A model generated the notes under the pieces. It saw only the letters and a program-made list of their open reading frames with translations. It made no database searches and had not been told where the DNA came from. This document shows positions 16,302-24,057 of a stretch of 61,454 nucleotides of DNA, piece by piece. The stretch comes from Bacillota bacterium (GTDB lineage: Bacteria; Bacillota; Bacilli; Alicyclobacillales; SLC66): contig JAKACR010000002.1 of the NCBI GenBank assembly GCA_021821225.1, positions 1 to 61,454 on the forward strand, in the 5' to 3' direction. The stretch's first letter is position 1. Every line of letters begins with the position of its first letter. The position numbers were made by a program, and so were the translations under genes.

Positions 16302-17093
16302 GTGTCCATAAGTCACGGGGTCAAGGCAGAGATTGAACTCGATGGTGTCGGCATGACGTTCAGTCACTCGAATCGCCAAGTGACCGCCCTCAGCAATATC
16401 AATCTCACAATCCCCCAAAATGAGATCGTGTGCCTACTGGGGCCTTCCGGGTGCGGAAAATCCACGTTACTGCGGTTGATGACCGATTTGCTGCAACCAA
16501 CCAGCGGAAGCATCAAAATCGAAGGTCTGGAGCCGCAAAAGGCCCGATTGGCTCGAAAACTGGGTATCATCTTTCAGACTCCGACCCTGTTTGACTGGAG
16601 AACCGCCCGTGGCAACGTCGAATTGCCTCTTGAGATTCTGGGAATCGGGAAGAGGGCGCGCAGACAGACGGCGGGGGAATTGCTGGAACTCGTCGGCCTG
16701 CAACAATTTGCAAACTACTTTCCGTGGCAGTTGAGCGGTGGAATGCAGCAGAGGGTGGCGATTGCCAGGGCGTTGTCGCTGGATCCAGCGATTCTGTTCA
16801 TGGACGAGCCCTTTTCAGCGCTGGATGAATTTACGAAGGAAAAGCTCCATGTCGAGGTCCTGAATATTCGCGAGAAGACCGGGAAGACGATCGTATTCGT
16901 GACCCACAGCATACCGGAGGCAGTCTTCCTGTCGGACCGTATTGTCGTTTTATCCGCGCATCCTGGGCGTGTCAAGGAGATTATCCCAGTGAACCTGGCG
17001 GCGCGAATGGATGCCGACGTCAGGGAATCGTCGGAATTCTTCGACTATGTGAGGCGCGTAAGGCACTGCTTTCAGCAGGAAGGTGAACTCTAA
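16302..17093 (+). CDS. ABC transporter ATP-binding protein (nitrate/sulfonate/pyrimidine importer class)
   Basis: Energises import through the two permeases encoded next. The 263-residue protein has Walker A GPSGCGKST, the Q-loop in GIIFQTPTLFDW, signature LSGGMQQRVAIARAL, Walker B ILFMDEPFSALD and the switch His in FVTHSI, in the SsuB/TauB/ThiZ style. The frame is open upstream to 16146, but similarity and length point to GTG 16302. The first gene of a tight seven-gene unit. Confidence 0.9.
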   Translation: MSISHGVKAEIELDGVGMTFSHSNRQVTALSNINLTIPQNEIVCLLGPSGCGKSTLLRLMTDLLQPTSGSIKIEGLEPQKARLARKLGIIFQTPTLFDWRTARGNVELPLEILGIGKRARRQTAGELLELVGLQQFANYFPWQLSGGMQQRVAIARALSLDPAILFMDEPFSALDEFTKEKLHVEVLNIREKTGKTIVFVTHSIPEAVFLSDRIVVLSAHPGRVKEIIPVNLAARMDADVRESSEFFDYVRRVRHCFQQEGEL

Positions 17094-17094
17094 G

Positions 17095-17901
17095 ATGGAT
17101 GATTCGTCAGGTGGCACGAGTGAGAAAATCAGGAGTGGATTGCTGTGGGTTCTCGCGCTGATGGCACTGTGGGAATTGATCTCATTCTTTCTCAGCAATG
17201 TACTGAAGGTCCCTTACGCACAGGCGAAGATACCGTTCCTTCACAAGGTTCTGGTCGAGATGTTCATACAGCGCAGCGACCTGCTGTCTCAAGGGGGAGT
17301 CACATTCCTCAACGCACTCACGGGATTCACCCTTGGAGCCCTGTTCGGTATTGGAATAGCCGTTGTGATGGGCATGTGGCGTCCGGCGGAACACATCGTG
17401 ATGCCGTATGCCGTCGCCTCGCAGATGATTCCGGTGATCGGTCTGGCGCCCATTGTCTTCGGAATCCTGCATAACGCCAGTCTGTCGCGGATCGTCATCT
17501 CCGGATACGTGACCTTTTTGCCGGTGTCGATCTCCTTCTTGCGCGGATTGAAGAGTGTTCCGGCCAACCAGCGCGAGTTGATGGACATCTACGCCGCCTC
17601 TCCAAGACAATTTTTCCTGAAGGTGAAGTGGAAGTCCGCACTCCCCGGGTTATTTACAGGATTGAAACTCTCTGCGCCACTCTCTGTTACGGCCGCCATC
17701 CTTGTCGAACTGATGGGAGCGCCCAACGGGATCGGCGTCCTGATGATGAACAGCATTTACTATGGGATTTCACAAGTGTACATGTTCTGGGCGTCGGTCG
17801 TTGCCAGCATCTGCATCGGGTTATCCTTTTATTTGATCGTCGTGGCGTTGGAAAGGGTCCTGACGCCATGGCAACCCGAATTTCGAAAGGGAAGGGTTTG
17901 A
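17095..17901 (+). CDS. ABC transporter permease 1
   Basis: Inner-membrane subunit of a BPD_transp_1-type importer, 268 residues, about six membrane helices. The EAA loop that contacts the ATPase reads YAASPRQFFLKVKWKSALPGLFTGLKLSAP. ATG 17095 lies immediately after the ATPase stop, with AGGAAGG inside the preceding gene. Its partner permease is clearly a different sequence, so the channel is likely a heterodimer. Confidence 0.88.
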   Translation: MDDSSGGTSEKIRSGLLWVLALMALWELISFFLSNVLKVPYAQAKIPFLHKVLVEMFIQRSDLLSQGGVTFLNALTGFTLGALFGIGIAVVMGMWRPAEHIVMPYAVASQMIPVIGLAPIVFGILHNASLSRIVISGYVTFLPVSISFLRGLKSVPANQRELMDIYAASPRQFFLKVKWKSALPGLFTGLKLSAPLSVTAAILVELMGAPNGIGVLMMNSIYYGISQVYMFWASVVASICIGLSFYLIVVALERVLTPWQPEFRKGRV

Positions 17902-17906
17902 TCGGC

Positions 17907-18749
17907 ATGCCGGAAGACATGGCGGAAGTGATGGCTACTCACGCGAGAGTGGCTTCCGAGCGAAAACATACCGTTGCCATTCGCGATTGGGTGGCAGGAC
18001 GATCCCATATCACTCTTCCCCTCATCGCCGGCGTCCTGTTTCTCGTCTGCTGGCAGATGGAAGTGTTTCATCGCATATTCGGGTTGGCGGTCTATCAACT
18101 CCCTTTGCCGAGCAATATTTGGCAGGCCATGGTACAGAATCGGGTCCTGTTGCTCCAATCCACACTGTACACGGGAACGGAGATTGTCGGCGGCTTTTTC
18201 GCCGGATCACTGCTCGGCTGGCTGGTGGCGGTGGGCAGCACGTTTTTCCCCCGATTCTCCGTTGGAGGCATGTGGGTCGTCGCATCTTTGAACGCCGTTC
18301 CCATCGTCGCCCTGGCCCCCATCATGGACAATTGGCTCGGTGATGGAATCAGTTCCAGGATCGGGGTCGTGGCCGTCATCACAATGGCAACGATGGCCGT
18401 CAATGCTTACAAGGGGATGACGTCCATCGAGCGCAGTTACTTTGAACTGATGCATTCCTACGGGACGAATCGCAGGCAGCTCTTCTGGAAACTCAGGGTC
18501 AGGCATTCCCTGCCGCACGTCTTTGCGGCACTGAAGATCAACATGTCGACAAGCATCATTGGTTCCCTCGTCGGCGAGGCGTTCATCTCCGTCGAAGGGC
18601 TCGGGTATGTGCTTTCCAATCAAGTACAGCTCGCCAACATGCCCATCGCCTGGGCGTGTATCGTGATCGCGTCGGGCTTTGGCATAGTTTCGTATTATCT
18701 CATTGCATCAATAGAGAAACTCGTCTTGTCCAAGCCACAAAGGGGGTGA
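17907..18749 (+). CDS. ABC transporter permease 2
   Basis: Second membrane subunit, 280 residues, with a 45-residue cytoplasmic N-terminus and about six helices. Its EAA loop reads HSYGTNRRQLFWKLRVRHSLPHVFAALKINMSTS. The start ATG 17907 has AAGGGAAGGG ten bases upstream, overlapping the end of permease 1; ATG 17868 is in frame but lies inside permease 1. Confidence 0.88.
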   Translation: MPEDMAEVMATHARVASERKHTVAIRDWVAGRSHITLPLIAGVLFLVCWQMEVFHRIFGLAVYQLPLPSNIWQAMVQNRVLLLQSTLYTGTEIVGGFFAGSLLGWLVAVGSTFFPRFSVGGMWVVASLNAVPIVALAPIMDNWLGDGISSRIGVVAVITMATMAVNAYKGMTSIERSYFELMHSYGTNRRQLFWKLRVRHSLPHVFAALKINMSTSIIGSLVGEAFISVEGLGYVLSNQVQLANMPIAWACIVIASGFGIVSYYLIASIEKLVLSKPQRG

Positions 18750-18813
18750 TTGACACAGCGATCAACGTCTTGTGCACGCGAATACAGACGAAACGAAAAG
18801 GGGGAACCATAGG

Positions 18814-19851
18814 ATGCGCACGACATGGAGAAAACTGATGTTTTCGATACCCGCCGTTGTGTTGGCGGCCGCCATGTTCACGGCGGCCGGAACCGCGGCA
18901 ACCGCCGCCACGACGGGGGGCAAGAAGGCCCTGCAGAAGGTGACCATTCAATTGAAGTGGTTGCCCCAGGCCCAATTTGCGGGAATCTATGTGGCGGAAG
19001 CAAAGGGCTTCTTCAAGAAAGAAGGCATTCAGCCCGTCATCATTCCGGGCGGCCCGGACATGGTCATTGAACAGCAGGTCATGAACGGCACGGCGAACCT
19101 CGGCATCACGTCGATGGACAGCTTGATGGTCAACATCAGTCACGGACTGCCGCTGGTCAGCATCGCGCAGATTCTGCAGCGCAGCAGCAACATTCTGGTT
19201 GTCAAGAAATCGTCCGGGATCACCACTCCACAGCAGATGAAGGGCCACAGAATTGGCACGTACGGAGGCAGTCAGCAATTCCAGGAATTGGCCTTCCTGC
19301 AGAAGTACGGATTGAACGCGAGTGATGTGACCCTCGTCAAGCAGACACCCAACATGCAACAGTTTCTCAGCGGGGATATCAGTGTCGCGACTGGCGCAAT
19401 TTACAACGAATACCTCACGCTGCTGGAGAGTGGACTGAAGGCAAAGAACCTGCGAGTCTTCAGTTTCCAGAATGCGGGTGTGGGAATGTTGGAGGACACG
19501 CTGATTGCCAAGAGGAGTTGGCTCGACACGCACCGGTCACTGGCTATCCGGGCGGACCGCGCCATCCTGGACGGGTGGCTGTACGCCATCGCGCACCAAC
19601 GGGAGGCGACCAACATTGTCATGCAACACATTCCATCCGGCAGCACGACAAGGCAACATCAGGCTTTGATGCTCAAGTATATCGCTCCTTTGATCATGCC
19701 AAAGGGATTCAAGGCGAAGCAGATCGGTTCTTTCGACAAGGCTGCGCTGAAGCGAACAGCCGATATTGTTTACAGATTCAGGGAAGTCAGTCAGCCGGTC
19801 AATTTGTCAACGGTGTATGATCCCGCCATTCAGGCGGCGGCCATGAAGTAG
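18814..19851 (+). CDS. ABC transporter substrate-binding protein, NMT1/THI5-like
   Basis: Extracellular binding protein of the family whose known members bind thiamine-pyrimidine precursors and related small heterocycles. The 345-residue precursor begins with a signal peptide (MRTTWRKLMFSIPAVVLAAA followed by an Ala/Thr-rich cleavage region). The family opening VTIQLKWLPQAQFAGIYVAE is followed by AKGFFKKEGI, then GGPDMVIEQQVMNGTANLGI and GTYGGSQQFQELAFLQKYG. No lipobox Cys is evident. Start chosen by GGGGGAA upstream of ATG 18814. Confidence 0.88.
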   Translation: MRTTWRKLMFSIPAVVLAAAMFTAAGTAATAATTGGKKALQKVTIQLKWLPQAQFAGIYVAEAKGFFKKEGIQPVIIPGGPDMVIEQQVMNGTANLGITSMDSLMVNISHGLPLVSIAQILQRSSNILVVKKSSGITTPQQMKGHRIGTYGGSQQFQELAFLQKYGLNASDVTLVKQTPNMQQFLSGDISVATGAIYNEYLTLLESGLKAKNLRVFSFQNAGVGMLEDTLIAKRSWLDTHRSLAIRADRAILDGWLYAIAHQREATNIVMQHIPSGSTTRQHQALMLKYIAPLIMPKGFKAKQIGSFDKAALKRTADIVYRFREVSQPVNLSTVYDPAIQAAAMK

Positions 19852-19942
19852 GGTGATGCCATGGGCGGCGAACGCGGTCTTCAGGCATCAAATACCTGCC
19901 GACCGCGCTTCGCGCGCCGGATTGATCCGGGGAGGGCGTACA

Positions 19943-21055
19943 ATGACGGGTATGGAAATCGGTGTTCACAGAGTGCCCATGGACTCGCCGGCCGATACGT
20001 CGGGACTCGAAACGATGATCGCGGCTGGCGCCGTGGATCCGCGCACGATCATCGCCTGCATCGGAAAAACGGAAGGCAACGGAGGCGCCAACGACTTCAC
20101 ACGGGCATTGGCGACGCTGAGCTACCAACGCATGCTGGCAAAGTATATAGGGGTCGAGCAGAGTGAGAAGATTGCTTTCGTTTGGTCGGGAGGCACCGAA
20201 GGAGTTCTCTCGCCGCACGCCACTGTCTTCACGAGAACGGATCGGGCGGTGGCGGATTCGCCGGACGGGCATGAGGGCCTTGTTCTCAGTGTGCAGACAA
20301 CCCGTGAGATACCGCCGGAACATGTCGGACGCTCCTTTATGGTGGAGGAAGTGGCGACAGCAACGCGCAAGGCTATGGAAGACGCCGGCGTGAGGAGCAA
20401 GGAAGATGTTCACTATGTTCAGGTGAAAGGGCCTCTGTTGACACCCGCGGGCATCCGGGAGGCGTCCGGAACAGGGAAGACGGTGGTGACCCGCGATCCG
20501 AATCTGTCCAAGGGTTTTGCCAGAGGGGCCATGGCGCTTGGAGTGGCACTGGCATTGGGTGAGATTGACGGCGACGGACTGAATCTTGACGCAGTGATCA
20601 ATCACGACCTGTCGCTCTTCAGTCGGGTCGCCTCAACCTCGGCCGGCGGCGAGTTGAGGAGTTGCGAAGTGATTCTGATGGCCAATACACCACGGGGGAT
20701 CGGCCCGTTGACGATAGGCCATTCGCAACTCAAAGACGCCATTGACACAGACGGTGTTCGGGAAGCGATCGGAAATGCCGGCATGGAATTGGAGGGCGCC
20801 GTCACCGAAGACCTGCAGAAGCGAATCGTCGCCGTCTTCGCGAAGGCGGAAGCCAGTCCGGCCATCCGGGGGTTTCGGACGACGATGTACTCTGACGCGG
20901 ACATCCATTATGAACGGCATGCGCGGGCCGCTGTGGGCGCGATTATTGCCAGCGTGATTGGCGGCGGCGCCATTTTCGTCAGCGGAGGCACCGAACACCA
21001 GTGTGCGCCAGGGAGCGCTCCCATCGCAGCGATTGTAAAAAGGCAGTTGAGTTGA
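19943..21055 (+). CDS. Ring-opening cyclic amide hydrolase (cyanuric acid hydrolase/barbiturase family)
   Basis: Hydrolyses a cyclic imide/amide ring; known members open cyanuric acid or barbituric acid. With ATG 19943 (GGGGAGGG upstream) the 370-residue product carries all three Lys/Ser pairs of the pseudo-threefold fold: K42 (GKTEGNGGANDFTR), S82 (SGGTEGVLSPH); K162 (VQVKGPLLTP), S233 (STSAGGE); K301 (FAKAEASP), S347 (VSGGTEHQ). R54 and R194 are also present. The C-terminal loop reads EHQCAPGSAP, where most members have EHQGP.GGGP, so substrate or metal binding may differ. It cannot be assigned to one substrate from sequence alone. Confidence 0.92.
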   Translation: MTGMEIGVHRVPMDSPADTSGLETMIAAGAVDPRTIIACIGKTEGNGGANDFTRALATLSYQRMLAKYIGVEQSEKIAFVWSGGTEGVLSPHATVFTRTDRAVADSPDGHEGLVLSVQTTREIPPEHVGRSFMVEEVATATRKAMEDAGVRSKEDVHYVQVKGPLLTPAGIREASGTGKTVVTRDPNLSKGFARGAMALGVALALGEIDGDGLNLDAVINHDLSLFSRVASTSAGGELRSCEVILMANTPRGIGPLTIGHSQLKDAIDTDGVREAIGNAGMELEGAVTEDLQKRIVAVFAKAEASPAIRGFRTTMYSDADIHYERHARAAVGAIIASVIGGGAIFVSGGTEHQCAPGSAPIAAIVKRQLS

Positions 21056-21059
21056 TCTG

Positions 21060-21974
21060 GTGGGTAATTACTTCACAGTCATGTTCAATGTCGTGTTTCC
21101 CATATTCATCACGTCCGGGGCTGGCATGTTGCTGCAAAAGTTGCGACGCGTGGATGTCATGTCCCTGGTGGACGTCAGTTTGTACGTCCTTGCGCCGAGC
21201 CTGGTATTCATATCGATTGACGAATCGAAGCAGAGTATTTCAGGCTTCACTGATGTCGCCCTGTTTACCCTGTTGCACACCGTCCTCTGCTGGGGAGCGG
21301 CTCATTTGACGGCGATGGCGTGGAAGATGAATCAGAGCGAGCGAGGCACGCTGTCTCTCACGACGATATTTGGAAATGCAAATAACTACGGTCTTCCCGT
21401 TCTGTTGTTGGCCTATGGAGGCTCCGGATTTTCCGTAGGCATCAATTACGTGATCGTCCAGATCATTCTTGTGAACTCGCTTGGACTCTACATCGCGTCC
21501 AGATCCAGTGTGACAGCCCGCGAGGCCATGCAGAAGATCGTCAAGACCCCATTGATTTATGCCGTATTGATTGGCATGCTCTGCTTTTCCGCAGGAATCC
21601 TGATGCCCAAGGGAGTCTCCAGCGCAATGCATCTGATGGGCAATGCGTATGCCGCGGTGGTTCTGTTGATCCTCGGCATCCAGTTGCGAAAGACAAATTG
21701 GCGGGGTATATGGCAGTGGAAGATCTGGGCGGCCGTGGGGCTCAGGGTCCTTGTGGTGCCGCTACTCGCGAAACTCTGTCTCGTGGGACTCGGAATCAAC
21801 GGCCTTTTGTCCTCTGTCCTGTTTGTTCAGGCGAGTATGCCGGCCGCGGTAAACGCCACGGTTCTCGTTGAGAAATACGGGGGAGACAAGGAGATGGTCA
21901 CGTTGACCATCGCGGTGACAACGATCATCAGCTTCCTTACGCTTCCATATTTTATTCACATCGCCGGCCATTGA
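21060..21974 (+). CDS. AEC-family (auxin efflux carrier-like) permease
   Basis: Ten-helix secondary carrier of 304 residues. Family-like segments include FPIFITSGAGMLLQKL at the N-terminus, GNANNYGLPVLLLAYG in the middle and VQASMPAAVNATVLVEKYGGD near the end. Bacterial members transport malonate (MdcF), malate and similar acids. Here it lies between the cyclic amide hydrolase and the amidase, so a carboxylate product such as malonate is an attractive but unproven cargo. GTG 21060 starts four bases after the hydrolase stop; its ribosome site is weak, suggesting translational coupling. Confidence 0.85.
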   Translation: MGNYFTVMFNVVFPIFITSGAGMLLQKLRRVDVMSLVDVSLYVLAPSLVFISIDESKQSISGFTDVALFTLLHTVLCWGAAHLTAMAWKMNQSERGTLSLTTIFGNANNYGLPVLLLAYGGSGFSVGINYVIVQIILVNSLGLYIASRSSVTAREAMQKIVKTPLIYAVLIGMLCFSAGILMPKGVSSAMHLMGNAYAAVVLLILGIQLRKTNWRGIWQWKIWAAVGLRVLVVPLLAKLCLVGLGINGLLSSVLFVQASMPAAVNATVLVEKYGGDKEMVTLTIAVTTIISFLTLPYFIHIAGH

Positions 21975-21988
21975 AAGGTGGAAATTGT

Positions 21989-23740
21989 ATGACTGGTCTT
22001 GGTTCCAGCATCTCGAAGAGGGGGTCTGCGAGTTCAAGCGACAGCGCTTTGCACGGTTTGTCCCTGAGCAGAAAAATCGGGCTTGTGCCGCCTGGATGGG
22101 ATCGTCTGGACCAAGCGGCGACAGTCGAAGAGTTTTCCGGCCTCATGGCCATGGCCATGGACTTGGCTGGTAGAAACTGGGGCAACACAGAAGGGGAGGA
22201 GTTCGCCGGCCTTATGACCAGTGAAATGAGTCGGCATTCTGCAATCCTTTGCGCCCTCGAAGTGTACAGGCAACAACCGTTTCGATTGGTTGAGGCGACT
22301 CTGACAGAGATTCAGGCTGCCTTGGAAAGCGGAAAAGTCAGTTCAAGAGAACTGGTCCGGGTGTATCTCGATAGAATCAAAACATTTGATGTGCAGGGAC
22401 CGCAAATAAAGGCGATGCTTTTCATCAATCCGGGCGCGTTGTCACAGGCGGAGGAACTCGATCAGGAGCGGAGGATGAGAGGTTCACGGGGGGTGTTGCA
22501 TGGCATTCCCATTGTCGTAAAGGACAATTATGGTACCAGCGATATGCCCACAACCTGTGGCACATGCGTCCTCAAATCCTTTTTCCCGTCCAGCGACGCC
22601 GATGTCGTCAAGAAACTCCGACAGGCTGGCGCCATCATTTTGGGCAAGAGCAATCTGCATGAACTGGCCCTGTTTGGTACTACCTACAGCTCTCTAGGCG
22701 GACAAACGCGCAACCCTTATGATTTGACGAAGACGCCGGGCGGATCCAGTGGAGGGACCGGTGCGGCAGTCAGCGCCAATTTTGCCGCGGCCGGTACGGG
22801 CACGGATGCGGTCAATTCCGTTCGTTCCCCGGCGTCGGCCAACAATCTCGTGGGGATTCGGCCCACGAAGGGACTCGTCTGTCTGGAGGGAATCATGCCC
22901 GTATCCCGCACGCAAGACAACGCGGGTCCCATCGCGCGAACCGTACTGGATGCAGCCGTTTTGCTGGAAATCATGATTGGCAATGGGTGGAGGTGCACGG
23001 ACGACCTCATCGATGACTTGCGTGGTATACGGATAGGAGTGTTGCGCAGTTTTTGGGGGACGGACACCATTCACGCGGAAGTGAACGGCGTCTCGGAGTC
23101 GGCGCTTCGAGTCATGCGCGATCTGGGGGCGGTGGTCGTGGACGTTGCGACGCCTGAACTCGACGCCGATCAATTGCTTGGAGACCTTGATGTGCAACGC
23201 TTTGAAATCAAGCATGAACTGGAAAGGTATTTCGCGCTGCACCAAGCCCCCGTCAAGTCGTTTGCGCAACTGCTCGGGGCCGGCCCTCACGACAGTCTCA
23301 CGGCGTCCTTTTTACAGACTGTCCAGGCCATTGAAGACCCCTTGCAACAACCAGAATACCGGTCGAGACTGCAGAGGATCGAACTTCTCAAAGTCAGGGT
23401 GCTGGAGGTCATGGACGTGTCGAGAGTGGATGTTCTGTTTTATCCTCATCAAAAGAGAGTTGTCGTCGATGTTGGCGAGAATCTTCAATCGGATAGAAAC
23501 GGGATCCTCAGTGCATTGACTGGATTTCCATCCATCACGTTTCCAGGGGGCTTCTCAAAACCGACAGCGTCCGCCCCGATAGGAGTGCCCATCGGAGTTG
23601 AGTTCTTGAGCAGGCCCCATGAGGAAGCGAAACTCATCGCAATCGCGTATCGCTTTGAGCAGGCGACTCACTATCGCCGTCTGCCGCCAACCACACCTGA
23701 ATATGGGTATTCACAGTCTAGCGTGGCCGCAACAGTCTGA
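21989..23740 (+). CDS. Amidase-signature family hydrolase
   Basis: Ser-cisSer-Lys amidohydrolase, 583 residues. The triad is visible as K178 (VVKDNYG), S254 (PGGSSGGTGAA) and S277 (GTDAVNSVRSPAS). About 110 residues precede the catalytic domain (residues 1-110), more than in most amidases, and there is no allophanate-hydrolase-type C-terminal domain. Context suggests it cleaves the linear product of the ring-opening enzyme, analogous to ureidomalonase or carboxybiuret hydrolase. Start ATG 21989 has AAAGGTGG seven bases upstream. Last gene of the unit. Confidence 0.88.
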   Translation: MTGLGSSISKRGSASSSDSALHGLSLSRKIGLVPPGWDRLDQAATVEEFSGLMAMAMDLAGRNWGNTEGEEFAGLMTSEMSRHSAILCALEVYRQQPFRLVEATLTEIQAALESGKVSSRELVRVYLDRIKTFDVQGPQIKAMLFINPGALSQAEELDQERRMRGSRGVLHGIPIVVKDNYGTSDMPTTCGTCVLKSFFPSSDADVVKKLRQAGAIILGKSNLHELALFGTTYSSLGGQTRNPYDLTKTPGGSSGGTGAAVSANFAAAGTGTDAVNSVRSPASANNLVGIRPTKGLVCLEGIMPVSRTQDNAGPIARTVLDAAVLLEIMIGNGWRCTDDLIDDLRGIRIGVLRSFWGTDTIHAEVNGVSESALRVMRDLGAVVVDVATPELDADQLLGDLDVQRFEIKHELERYFALHQAPVKSFAQLLGAGPHDSLTASFLQTVQAIEDPLQQPEYRSRLQRIELLKVRVLEVMDVSRVDVLFYPHQKRVVVDVGENLQSDRNGILSALTGFPSITFPGGFSKPTASAPIGVPIGVEFLSRPHEEAKLIAIAYRFEQATHYRRLPPTTPEYGYSQSSVAATV

Positions 23741-23791
23741 AGCTTGCAAGGATGGCCGTGATGGTTGCAATGGCTCCCATCTTTATGGAAT

Positions 23792-23829
23792 GACGTAAAC
23801 ACAGCAGTGCACTGCAAATCCTTTACGTC
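23792..23829 (+). repeat. Nested palindrome after the amidase gene
   Basis: GACGTAAA (23792-23799) and its complement TTTACGTC (23822-23829) enclose the perfect palindrome GCAGTGCACTGC (23804-23815). It could be an operator or an atypical transcript end. The rest of the 317-base gap 23741-24057 is A/T-rich and shows only the zwf promoter. Confidence 0.5.
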
Positions 23830-23991
23830 CGATAATATGCATTATGTAAACTAAAATTTTGACGACGCAGTTCAACCGCACTGTCAGCCTCCGCGCATGG
23901 GATTATGCTCTACATCTAACAATAACAGCGATTTCGTGACAAGTCGCGCAACAAATTGGACACATTCAACGCCGAAATCGGGTTCCGTGAC

Positions 23992-24020
23992 TTGCCCCCC
24001 CTCTTGTCGATCCGTATAGT
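23992..24020 (+). promoter_or_regulatory. Candidate promoter for zwf
   Basis: -35 TTGCCC (23992-23997), 17-bp spacer, -10 TATAGT (24015-24020), 38 bases before the start codon. Confidence 0.5.
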
Positions 24021-24057
24021 AGAGGAGATATGACTATTGCGCGAAGGATGGATTTCC

